Positions 50,646 through 58,245 of a stretch of DNA of 64,000 nt are shown here, piece by piece (the first letter of the stretch is position 1; each line of letters opens with the position of its first letter). The DNA is from JAHWKV01 sp040905365 (GTDB lineage: Bacteria; Actinomycetota; CADDZG01; JAHWKV01): the NCBI GenBank assembly GCA_040905365.1, contig JBBDRQ010000034.1, forward strand, positions 1 through 64,000, written 5' to 3'. The notes under the pieces were generated by a model. It was given only the letters and a program-made list of their open reading frames with translations, was not told the DNA's origin and ran no database searches. The translations under genes and the position numbers were made by a program.

Positions 50646-51845
50646 TTACTCCCCATCGGACTCGGAGACTCGATCGGAACGTCCGGTCAACGACCAGCCC
50701 GATTCTGCGGATTCGTAAATCCAAACCGGTCCATTCGGCTGCTCTCCCGACTCGTCGAACTCATAAACCTTGGACTCGCCCCGAAAGGTGCGGTTGGATT
50801 GAAGAAACTCGCTGACCGCCTGAGCGTCCGCCTGAACCTCCTCGATCGCTTCGAGCAACATCCACGCTCCTTCGTAGGCTTCGAGCGCGAATCGAGAAGG
50901 AACCGAGCCGTAGGCTTGCTCGAAAGCCTGGACGAAACCCGGCGCCGCCTCGCCAGGCTCCGCAAACAGCGAAGAACCGATCACCCCGGAACCGAGGCCG
51001 TCGGGACTGTGCTCCCTTACCTGGTGGGAGGTAACTATCCGGCCTTGGTAGCCCTGGGTCTTGAGCGCTTGCACCAGCGCCGAGCCGGTTGCGCCCCCAC
51101 CTCCGTATAGCACGGCGTCAGGGCTGTCGGTACTCAAGGCTGTAGCCAGGGCGTCCATTGAGGAGTCCGGCTCGACCCTTTCGGTGCGCACCGGCGGTCG
51201 CTTGAGTTCACCGAGAAGCTGCTCAGTGCCCTCAGACAACTCCCTACCGGGGTCGGAGTTCTCGGTGACCAAAGCGATGCCGCCGTCCACCAACCCGGCG
51301 ATATGAGCCGCCAGCACCCTGCCCTCTTGCGTGGAATTGGCGATCAATCGCCGGAAGCCGTTGACGCCGTCGGGCGGAGCGGAGGGGGTGTTGACCGACG
51401 GCACGACAAAAGGCATCTGAGCCTCCGAGAACCCGGGACCCAGACTGTTGACTTCCTCTGCGGTGAACGGTCCGACTACCCCGATCAAGCGGGCGGTCTG
51501 CTCGATGTCACCTTGACCTGTACCGGCTTCGCCGGGTCCGCTGTCGGCGGAGAACTGCCGGAACTCGATCTCGTACCGTGAATCCGGGTCGTCGTTGTAC
51601 TCCCCAATTGCCAGCTGAGTCGCCTGAACCATTCCTACGACGGTGGGGTCCTCGGACTCGAGCGTGCCCACCGTCCCCAGTAGACGTATTTCCCGGCCGG
51701 CTCCAAAGGACGTTCCCTGGGTTCCGCATCCTGCGGACGCGGCCACCATAACTACTAGTAGCGCCGAAGCCGCCATCCTGCCAACCCGCGCCGGCCTCGA
51801 GCCGCGGAGGGTAGAGCGGTTAGACGGCTCTAAGCTACGTTTCAC
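50646..51845 (-). CDS. type 1 periplasmic-binding-fold lipoprotein (Leu/Ile/Val- or AmiC-like)
   Basis: A 399-aa lipoprotein from the GTG at 51845, overlapping the ANTAR gene by 11 nt. The lipobox Cys is residue 40 (ASAGC). The mature protein has the LIVBP fold: REIRLLGTVGTLESEDPTVV, VVGPFTAEEVNSLGPGFSEA, PFVVPSVNTPSAPPDGVNGF, DAVLYGGGGATGSALVQALK and RFALEAYEGAWMLLEAIEEV. No permease or ATPase follows. Since it is coupled to an ANTAR response regulator, it may act as a ligand sensor rather than a transporter part. An internal ATG at 51776 would remove most of the basic n-region. Confidence 0.82.
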   Translation of the reverse strand: MKRSLEPSNRSTLRGSRPARVGRMAASALLVVMVAASAGCGTQGTSFGAGREIRLLGTVGTLESEDPTVVGMVQATQLAIGEYNDDPDSRYEIEFRQFSADSGPGEAGTGQGDIEQTARLIGVVGPFTAEEVNSLGPGFSEAQMPFVVPSVNTPSAPPDGVNGFRRLIANSTQEGRVLAAHIAGLVDGGIALVTENSDPGRELSEGTEQLLGELKRPPVRTERVEPDSSMDALATALSTDSPDAVLYGGGGATGSALVQALKTQGYQGRIVTSHQVREHSPDGLGSGVIGSSLFAEPGEAAPGFVQAFEQAYGSVPSRFALEAYEGAWMLLEAIEEVQADAQAVSEFLQSNRTFRGESKVYEFDESGEQPNGPVWIYESAESGWSLTGRSDRVSESDGE

Positions 51846-52413
51846 TTTTGCTGAGCAGCTCCTCGGCCACGTGCGCCATAGTGTTGCGCTGCTGCATGGC
51901 CATTCTCTGGATGAAGCGAAACGAGTCCTGCTCGGACAGTCCATGCTTAACCATCAGGACACCCTTAGCCTTCTCCACGATCTTGCGTGCCTCGAGTCTC
52001 GACGCGAGGTCCTTGGACTCGTCGGCCAGGGTCCTGACCTCGGCCCACCTGGCCATCGCCAGCTCAACCGCCGGCATCAGATCGTGCTTGTCGAAAGGTT
52101 TGACCAGGTACGCCATCGCACCCGCTCGCGTGGCGCGGTCGACGTAATCACGCTGGCTGAAGGCGGTAAGGATCAGCACAGCCGCCAGGTCCTCGTCGGA
52201 TATCCGGGCGGCCGCCTCGAGCCCGTCGACTCCCGGCATCACGATGTCGAGGATGACCAGATCGGGCTTGAGCTCCCGAGTGAGGCTGATGGCCGTTTCG
52301 CCGTCGGAGGCCTCGCCTACCACCTCGTAACCTTCCTCCTCCAACATCTCGCGCAGGTCGAGACGAATAATCGCCTCGTCCTCGGCAATGACTATGCGCG
52401 ACGGTGACTTCAC
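51835..52413 (-). CDS. response regulator with ANTAR RNA-binding output domain
   Basis: A 192-aa regulator. The receiver domain (about 5-120) has the acidic pair in IVIAEDEAIIRLDLRE, the phospho-acceptor Asp in DLVILDIVMPGVDG, the Thr in LILTAFSQ and the Lys in YLVKPFDK. The C-terminal ANTAR domain (about 128-187) has RKIVEKAKGVLMVKHGLSEQ and AFRFIQ-like FRFIQRMAM. Such proteins prevent termination by binding paired hairpins in leader RNAs. GTG start overlaps the stop of the MauE-like gene (GTGA). The cognate kinase is not nearby. Confidence 0.93.
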   Translation of the reverse strand: MKSPSRIVIAEDEAIIRLDLREMLEEEGYEVVGEASDGETAISLTRELKPDLVILDIVMPGVDGLEAAARISDEDLAAVLILTAFSQRDYVDRATRAGAMAYLVKPFDKHDLMPAVELAMARWAEVRTLADESKDLASRLEARKIVEKAKGVLMVKHGLSEQDSFRFIQRMAMQQRNTMAHVAEELLSKSET

Positions 52414-52862
52414 AGCGGGAAAGATGGCAGCGAGTGTGCAGCCACTGCGTCGACGGCCCAAGGGTGCGTTGGGACCCGGGCAAGGAACACCAGCGCGGCG
52501 ACGCCGGCTGAATTACGAAGAATATGTTTGATCTGGATAGGTTCGGACCCCCTCTTGCACCCGCAGTCGATCCTGCGGCCTCGAAACAGATTTATAGCCA
52601 TGGCCAACGCAAAAACTATCAAAAGAGCCGATCCGGCCACGCTGGCAACCGGAATGGCAACTCCGACCAGCAACACTACTCCCAGCGTTACCTCCACAAT
52701 AGCCACCACCCTGGCGACAAAGCCCGCCGTGACGCCCGGTATCAAGCGGTAATGCTTGATGGCCTCGGCAAACTCCCCCAGATCGCTCAGTTTCGAGGAT
52801 CCCGCAGCCAGAAACATCGTTCCGAAGGCTAGCCGGATCAACAGTCCGAGGGAGGCTTCCAT
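52410..52862 (-). CDS. MauE/DoxX-family redox-associated membrane protein
   Basis: A 150-aa protein with four membrane helices of the DoxX/MauE family: LLIRLAFGTMFLAAGSSKLS at the N-terminus and RGRRIDCGCKRGS in the third loop, where the CGC pair is characteristic of MauE-like members. MauE assists disulfide or cofactor maturation in methylamine dehydrogenase systems, but homologues are widespread and no mau structural genes are present. First gene of the ANTAR operon. Confidence 0.8.
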   Translation of the reverse strand: MEASLGLLIRLAFGTMFLAAGSSKLSDLGEFAEAIKHYRLIPGVTAGFVARVVAIVEVTLGVVLLVGVAIPVASVAGSALLIVFALAMAINLFRGRRIDCGCKRGSEPIQIKHILRNSAGVAALVFLARVPTHPWAVDAVAAHSLPSFPL

Positions 52863-52899
52863 GCGACTCCTTCTCCCGGTGGTTCAAGTAGTTACTTCG

Positions 52900-52983
52900 T
52901 GCCGGCGGCGGGACTCGAACCCGCACGGGCCGAAGCCCAATGGTGTTTGAGACCATCTCCTGTGCCAATTCGGATACGCCGGC
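52900..52983 (-). tRNA. tRNA-Leu (anticodon CAA)
   Basis: Minus-strand class II tRNA. The acceptor stem is GCCGGCG/CGCCGGC with discriminator A, and the T-loop contains GGTTCGAGTCC. The anticodon stem ATGGT/ACCAT encloses CTCAAAC, giving anticodon CAA for UUG. The long variable arm (TGGGCTTCGGCCCG) confirms leucine. CCA is not encoded. It lies between trpA and the MauE-like gene. Confidence 0.95.
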
Positions 52984-53077
52984 GCACCTCGAATGATAAT
53001 GGACCCACGCCAACCACATTAGTAGTTCCTTGCCGTCGGCGCGTCGTCCGGTACCTCTGGTGGCGCCTGCCTCGCCA

Positions 53078-53884
53078 TTACCCGGCGGCCACACTCCCTG
53101 AAGAGTCGATCGATCGGCGCATCGCCGCGATCAACTTCACCGCTTCGTCGGAGTTTCCCGCCAGGATACGCTTGAGCAGGGCGCTGCCCACAATGACCCC
53201 GTCAGCAACCCGGCAAGCTTCCGCAGCCTGTTCGGGGGTGGATATTCCCACTCCGAGCAGGACCGGTAGATCCGTGTGCGGCTTGATGCGCGATATCACC
53301 TCGGTACCGGACGACGCGAGCGACTGCTGCTCTCCGGTTACTCCCATCCGGGACACCGCGTACACCCAGCCCGAGGAGTAGGCAGCCAGCATCGCCGCCC
53401 GCTGCGAGGAGGTCGTGGGGGCCACCAGCTGGATGAGGGCCATAGAGCGTTCTGACAGGACCGCGTGCAGCTGCGAACACTCCTCGTACGGTAGATCGGG
53501 CACTATGAGACCCGAGACGCCGGCCGCACGTGCTTCGTCGGCAAAACGCAGCAAGCCGCGCGAATGGATCAGGTTGAAGTAGGTCATCACCACAGCCGGC
53601 GTCTGCGATTCCCGTCTGGCTCGGGCGATTAAATCGAAACAGGCGGCCGGCGTCATCCCGGACTCCAGCGCCTTGACCGAAGCTTCCTGGATCACCGGTC
53701 CGTCCATCACCGGATCCGAGAAAGCCATACCCACCTCTATGGCGTCGGCATACTCCGATAGCCGGCGGTAGGTCGCAACGAAGCCGTCGGGATTGGGCAA
53801 CCCCCCAGTGATGTACGGCACGATCAACTTGCGGCCCGCCGCCATCTTCTGCTTCAAGCGCGACCCCAGATCGTCGCAGGTCAA
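53078..53884 (-). CDS. trpA: tryptophan synthase alpha chain
   Basis: Cleaves indole-3-glycerol phosphate and passes indole to TrpB. The 268-aa barrel has KLIVPYITGGLPNPDGFVAT, the catalytic-Glu segment AIEVGMAFSDPVMDGPVIQE, LIVPDLPYEE with the second acidic residue, and GVGISTPEQAAEACRVADGV near the end. It overlaps trpB by 4 nt and closes the trpC-trpB-trpA unit. Confidence 0.97.
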   Translation of the reverse strand: MTCDDLGSRLKQKMAAGRKLIVPYITGGLPNPDGFVATYRRLSEYADAIEVGMAFSDPVMDGPVIQEASVKALESGMTPAACFDLIARARRESQTPAVVMTYFNLIHSRGLLRFADEARAAGVSGLIVPDLPYEECSQLHAVLSERSMALIQLVAPTTSSQRAAMLAAYSSGWVYAVSRMGVTGEQQSLASSGTEVISRIKPHTDLPVLLGVGISTPEQAAEACRVADGVIVGSALLKRILAGNSDEAVKLIAAMRRSIDSSGSVAAG

Positions 53885-55077
53885 AGGCCCAGTTCCCTGG
53901 AGACGATGTCGACATCCTTGTCCCCGCGACCGGAAAGACAGACCAGCACATCCTTGCCCTCCCCCAGGTCCCGGGCCAGGTCCAGGCCCCGGGCAACCGC
54001 GTGAGAGGACTCCAGGGCCGGCAAAATCCCCTCCTTGGAAGCCAGTGTCTGAAAAGCCGAGACAGCCTCCTCGTCCCGGGCGCTCAGGTAGGTGACCCGG
54101 CCGCTGTCCTTGAGCATCGAATGCTCCGGACCCACCCCCGGATAGTCCAAACCGGGCGCCACCGAGTGGGCCGGCAAGACCTGGCCTTCGCCATCCTGCA
54201 GCAGGTACGAGCGAGCGCCATGCAACACGCCGGGACGCCCCAAGCCCACCGCCGCGCTGTGCGGTGCCCCCGCGGCACCGCTTCCTGCAGCCTCCACACC
54301 GTAGATCGCCACCCCGGGGTCGTCGAGAAAACCCCGGAAGATGCCGATGGCATTGGACCCGCCTCCCACGCAGGCCACTACCGCGTCGGGCAAGCTGCCC
54401 GCTTGTTCCAGCATCTGAGCGCGGGCCTCATGCCCGATGACGCTCTGCAAATCTCCCACCAGCTGGGGGAACGGATGGGGACCGACCACCGAGCCGATCA
54501 CGTAGTGAGTGCTCTCCACATTGGTGACCCAATCCCGTAAGGCGTCGTTGATCGCATCCTTGAGCGTCTGCGTCCCCGTCGCAACCGGGTGCACCTTGGC
54601 CCCCAGCATCGTCATCCGGGACACGTTATGGCTTTGCCGGCGGGTGTCCTCGGCGCCCATGTAGACCTCGCACTCGATGCCGAAGTACGCGGCCGCGGAG
54701 GCCGTCGCCACGCCGTGCATGCCGGCTCCGGTCTCTGCGATTACGCGGACCTTGCCCATCCGACGGGCCAAAAGCAGCTGTCCGACCGTGTTGTTGATCT
54801 TGTGTGCCCCGGTAAAGGCCGCATCCTCGCGCTTTAGCCAGATGCGGGCCCCTCCCGCCTCGGCCGTGAGCCGCTCCGCCAAATACAGCGGTGTAGGGCG
54901 GCCGATGACCGTCTTGCGCAGGCGATCCAGCTCGTCGAGGAACTCCGGGTCCGCAAACGCAACCCTGCGCGCTTCATCCAACTCGCTCAGAGCGGCCATC
55001 AGGGACTCGGGCACGAACTGACCGCCGTACTCACCGAATCTGCCCGGTGGCGCGCTCTGGCTCGCGGTGGTGATCAT
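53881..55077 (-). CDS. trpB: tryptophan synthase beta chain
   Basis: PLP enzyme joining indole and serine. At 398 aa it has normal length, with FGEYGGQFVPESLMAALSEL, the PLP lysine in FTGAHKINNTVGQ, AETGAGMHGVATA, the phosphate-binding CVGGGSNAIGIF and VAPGLDYPGVGPEHS. It overlaps trpA and is 4 nt from trpC. Confidence 0.98.
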   Translation of the reverse strand: MITTASQSAPPGRFGEYGGQFVPESLMAALSELDEARRVAFADPEFLDELDRLRKTVIGRPTPLYLAERLTAEAGGARIWLKREDAAFTGAHKINNTVGQLLLARRMGKVRVIAETGAGMHGVATASAAAYFGIECEVYMGAEDTRRQSHNVSRMTMLGAKVHPVATGTQTLKDAINDALRDWVTNVESTHYVIGSVVGPHPFPQLVGDLQSVIGHEARAQMLEQAGSLPDAVVACVGGGSNAIGIFRGFLDDPGVAIYGVEAAGSGAAGAPHSAAVGLGRPGVLHGARSYLLQDGEGQVLPAHSVAPGLDYPGVGPEHSMLKDSGRVTYLSARDEEAVSAFQTLASKEGILPALESSHAVARGLDLARDLGEGKDVLVCLSGRGDKDVDIVSRELGL

Positions 55078-55081
55078 CGGT

Positions 55082-55873
55082 TCAGTCTACTTGCGCTCCA
55101 AGCAGCTCACGTGCCGCCGCCGCCGGGTCCTCGGCCCGCATGAGCGTCTCGCCCACCAGGATTGCATCCACCCCGGCCTGCTGAAGCTCCGCCACCTGAG
55201 CCCGCGAGGTTATTCCGCTCTCGCAGACCATCGCCGTGTGCGCTGGGATCGCCGGGCGAAGTCCGACGGCCAGCGATGTATCCACCTCAAAAGTGGTCAG
55301 GTTGCGCTGGTTGACCCCGAGCAGATCCGGTTCCAGAGGCAGGACGGCCTCCAACTCCGCCCGGTCGTGCACCTCGATCAACGCCACCACGCCGTAATGT
55401 TCGGCGGCCGCCAGCATCTCCCGGAAAAGCCCCCGATCCTCGAGCGCGGCGGCGATGAGCAAGATGGCGTCGGCGTGCCCCACTCGCGCCTCGGTCACCT
55501 GGTACGGATCGATCATGAAGTCCTTTCGTAGGACGGGAAGCCCGCACGCGCGGCGGGCGCCGTACAGGTCGTCCATCGAACCCGAGAAGAACTCCGGTTC
55601 GGTCAGGACCGACATGGCCCGCGCGCCGCCCAGCTCGTAAAGCTCGGCCGCACGATTGGGTTCCAGGTCCGCTCGAATCTGCCCCTTAGAGGGTGAGCGA
55701 CGCTTGAACTCGGCGATCAGCGACAGACCCTCGGCCCGCACGGCCGCAGCGAAGTCCCTGGGGGCGGGCATGTGATCGGCGTCCCGGTCGAAGTCGGCCT
55801 GCGAGCGGCGCCGTTTGTCACGGGCGACCCGCTGCCTGGTCGCCTCCAAGATGGTGTCCAGGTAGCTAGCCAT
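55082..55873 (-). CDS. trpC: indole-3-glycerol phosphate synthase
   Basis: A 263-aa barrel enzyme of tryptophan synthesis. SLIAEFKRRSPSKGQIRADL contains the catalytic Lys and phosphate contacts. Further hallmarks are AMSVLTEPEFFSGSMDDL, LRKDFMIDPYQVTEARVGHA, GVNQRNLTTFEVD and VCESGITSRAQVAELQQAGV. A short membrane-protein gene precedes it by 3 nt. trpD and trpF are not in the window. Confidence 0.97.
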   Translation of the reverse strand: MASYLDTILEATRQRVARDKRRRSQADFDRDADHMPAPRDFAAAVRAEGLSLIAEFKRRSPSKGQIRADLEPNRAAELYELGGARAMSVLTEPEFFSGSMDDLYGARRACGLPVLRKDFMIDPYQVTEARVGHADAILLIAAALEDRGLFREMLAAAEHYGVVALIEVHDRAELEAVLPLEPDLLGVNQRNLTTFEVDTSLAVGLRPAIPAHTAMVCESGITSRAQVAELQQAGVDAILVGETLMRAEDPAAAARELLGAQVD

Positions 55874-55876
55874 CGA

Positions 55877-56119
55877 TCACTGCGAATCCACCGGAACCCA
55901 CTCCTCGTCTACCAGCTCACACTCACCGGCAAGCCCGGCCTGGCTTGCCCGCACCTCGCACAGCCGCTGGCCGCCCTCCACCTCAACGGTCTCCTCGGCC
56001 GCCTGCCGGCTGTTCCAGCGGTACAGGAGACTCAACAGGAAAACGGCGATCACCACGATGGCGACGGCCCGCATTGCCGCTGTGTTCGAACTTTGTGAGG
56101 GCGGCGGCCGATCAAGCAT
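55877..56119 (-). CDS. small membrane-anchored protein heading the trpC-trpB-trpA unit
   Basis: An 80-aa protein with one membrane helix (about 17-36) and an acidic C-terminal segment containing GQRLCEVRASQAGLAGECEL, two cysteines that might pair outside. Many actinobacteria have a trp-operon-associated membrane protein at this position, but this one is much shorter and I cannot confirm homology. No ribosome site is seen; a TAACCT nine bases before the ATG could be a -10 of a leaderless transcript, allowing expression apart from trpE. Confidence 0.55.
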   Translation of the reverse strand: MLDRPPPSQSSNTAAMRAVAIVVIAVFLLSLLYRWNSRQAAEETVEVEGGQRLCEVRASQAGLAGECELVDEEWVPVDSQ

Positions 56120-56174
56120 TACAGGAGAAGGTTAGCAAGCGCAGGCGCCGCGGTCCTGTATGGCCGATGAAAGC

Positions 56175-56219
56175 TTCACCCGGGTCCCGGCACGTGATCC
56201 GATGCCGGACCCGGGTGAA
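56175..56219 (-). terminator. strong hairpin ending the FG-GAP protein transcript
   Basis: TTCACCCGGGTCC and GGACCCGGGTGAA form a perfect 13-bp stem, extended by GGCA/TGCC past a single bulged C, with a 10-nt loop. It starts four bases after the true stop codon of the FG-GAP gene. There is no long T run, but its stability and position indicate a transcript end. Confidence 0.75.
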
Positions 56220-56223
56220 ATCG

Positions 56224-57913
56224 TCACTGGTCCAAAAGGGACAACAACGCCGCTATCAGGTGGGTAGGCGTCGAACCCGCGATGTCGCCTTGGACGCCCC
56301 AGTGGGACCGGAATTGACCTCTTACGTGCCACATGCCTTCGGAGGGCCTGAAGACCNNNNNNNNNNNNNNNNNNNNNNNNNNNNNNNNNNNNNNNNNNNN
56401 NNNNNNNNNNNNNNNNNNNNNNNNNNNNNNNNNNNNNNNNNNNNNNNNNNNNNNNNGCGAGGTCGGTAGTCCCGTCTGCGTCGTAGTCGCCTGGGACGGG
56501 GATGTCGCCTTGGACGCCCCAGTAGCTATTGAACTGGCCCTTTACGTACCAGACGCCGGTGGAGGGCCTGAAGACTGCCACGTCGGTAGTCCCGTCTGCG
56601 TCGTAGTCGCCGGGAACGGGGATGTCGCCTTGGACGCCCCAGTAGCTATTGAACTGGCCCTTTATGTACCACATACCTTCGGAGGGCCTGTAGACCGCGA
56701 GGTCGGTAGTCCCGTCTGCGTCGTAGTCGCCTGGGACGGGGATGTCGCCTTTGACGCCCCAGTAGCTGTTGAACTGGCCCTTTACGTACCAGACGCCGGT
56801 GGAGGGCCTGTAGACCGCCACGTCGGTAGTCCCGTCTGCGTCGTAGTCGCCGCCTACAGACTTGCGGGGCTTCGCTTCCGCCGATGCCACCTCGAAGCGC
56901 TGAGCGTCGCCCAAACAGCCAACCGGAGTGGCAATACCCTGGTAGTTGGCGTCACCCGAGTAGCTGACCACCCAGTTGTACGGGCCTTCCGCCAACGGGG
57001 GGCTATCAGGCGAGCGGGCCTCACCGGTCCCCGGGTCCAACTGCACCGGATCGGGCGCGAACGCCACCGGGGCGGAGCAGGAGAGGTTGGGCTCGGGGCC
57101 TATCAACTTGAACGAAACGGTACCGGTCGGGTCCGGGTTTGCGTTGGAGTTCTGCCGCTTGACCGTAGCGGTGTCGAAAGAGGTGCCGCCGGATAGCAGG
57201 CTGGTACCGGTTGCGATGCTGGGACTGGATACTCCAGAGAGCCGAACCTGCGCTCGGATCACGGTAACGTTGGCCCGGTGGCTGCTGGTTCCCGAACGCG
57301 TCCCCAGGGAATCGCTCAGCTCGGCATCAACCTGCCGGGTGGTCTGCACGCCTGCCGCCGATCCGTCGACGTCCACCGACGGCACATGGTCGACTTCGGC
57401 CATCGTCAGCTCAACCGTGCACCCCCTCGGATCGGCCGACTGGTTAGCCGCGCCCAATGTCACGGGTTGCTCCGGCACGATGACGTGACGTCCGGCGCCG
57501 TCGGCAGGACTGACAGAGAAGCTTACGTCTACGCATGCTCCATTGATACCGCGGCCAGCTTGCGATCCCGTTTTCATCAGGAAAACGTCAGGTTCCGGCT
57601 TCACGCAAACGTCGCCGGAGAATTCTACGCAGGAAGGCGTGAACCCTATCTCGGTCAACTTGACCGGCTCCATCAGGTCCGCCGAGTTGCCGACGCCGTC
57701 ACTGGTGTTGGTTACCGTTATTTGAAACTTGACCAGCGTATAGCCAACCTGTTGGCTTGAGGAGAATGTGGTGGTTGGATGCGGAATCAACGTTGCCTGG
57801 GCCGGCGGTGATGTAACAATTAATGTTGAGAGCATCAAAACTGCTACCGATAGCGCCCGCAACCCGGGCTGGCTCTTTCCATAAATCGGCTGGGGCGCCG
57901 GTAATATACGCAT
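56224..57913 (-). CDS. secreted FG-GAP-like repeat protein with Ig-like domain (assembly gap inside)
   Basis: A large exported protein starting at ATG 57913 behind AGGAAGGGAAG, with a signal peptide ending near AQA. The N-terminal part has a DUF11-like segment (VGYTLVKFQITVTNTSDGVG), a bacterial Ig-like domain (DPTGTVSFKLIG to VSYSGDANYQG), then four visible 40-residue FG-GAP-like units built on PVPGDYDADGTTDVAVYRPS and VWYVKGQFNSYWGVQGDI. Each unit has a DxDxDG calcium loop and probably forms a beta-propeller blade. Removing the 100 N leaves 1590 nt, exactly in frame, ending at TGA 56224-56226. The gene sits inside the trp operon. Confidence 0.8.
56281..56852 (-). repeat. 120-bp tandem repeats encoding FG-GAP-like units
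   Basis: Near-identical 120-bp units run in exact register (for example starting at 56461, 56581, 56701 and 56821), each coding 40 residues. Two slightly different unit types alternate (RPSTGVWYV and RPSEGMWYI), suggesting duplication in pairs. The assembly gap lies within the array, so the real copy number is unknown. Confidence 0.92.
56357..56456. other. assembly gap of 100 N within the repeat array
   Basis: A run of exactly 100 N, a default scaffold-gap size. The flanking bases join seamlessly at the same point of the repeat unit (aagacc|gcgagg matches tagaccgcgagg elsewhere), so the missing sequence is probably zero or a whole number of 120-bp units. Confidence 0.95.
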
Positions 57914-58245
57914 AACTTCCCTTCCTGCTAAGCGCCCCATATAAACAACGGCACAATGCGTCGTTTTTTAAGGAGAACTTTGATTTTTTCGGTCCCCCTC
58001 GGCTCGAGTAGGTAGTTTCTGCGCGTACCCAGGCACGTTTTGAGTAGGAATTCCGGCATACCAGACTTTGTGCACGTACCAGTGGGGGAGTTTCCCAGTG
58101 GGGGAGGTTCCCACTGGTGGAGTTTACCAGATCGGCAGCCGGCCGCGTTGTCGGTAGCCCCTTAAGATCCGCCTACAAAAGGCTCCGTGCGGCATTGCCG
58201 ACACCACCTTGCGCCCCAAACGCGCAAACGTTGGCGCTCACAGCA
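57914..58245. other. 332-bp intergenic region between trpE and the FG-GAP gene
   Basis: No credible gene is seen. The left end holds the FG-GAP ribosome site and an AT-rich stretch (TTTATATGG, TTTTTTAAGG) likely to include its promoter. The centre holds a 16-bp tandem repeat with hairpin potential, listed separately. The right end, next to the trpE stop, has no clear terminator. Confidence 0.6.
58079..58126. repeat. three tandem copies of a 16-bp unit with alternative hairpins
   Basis: CCAGTGGGGGAGTTTC occurs at 58079-58094, again at 58095-58110 (15/16) and in degenerate form at 58111-58126 (13/16). Because the third copy contains CCCACTGG, it can pair with CCAGTGGG of either of the other two copies, giving two mutually exclusive hairpins in RNA. 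It may be a trpE transcript end or an operator cluster. Confidence 0.6.

Noticed and set aside
52410..52862. Methylamine utilisation (mau) locus together with the serine-cycle genes
   Set aside because: Only a MauE/DoxX-like protein is present; such proteins are widespread and no methylamine dehydrogenase subunits are seen.
56132..56223. Reading frame continuing past the N gap to 56132
   Set aside because: It results from the arbitrary 100-base gap length; with the N removed the frame ends at TGA 56224-56226 and the extension overlaps a terminator hairpin.
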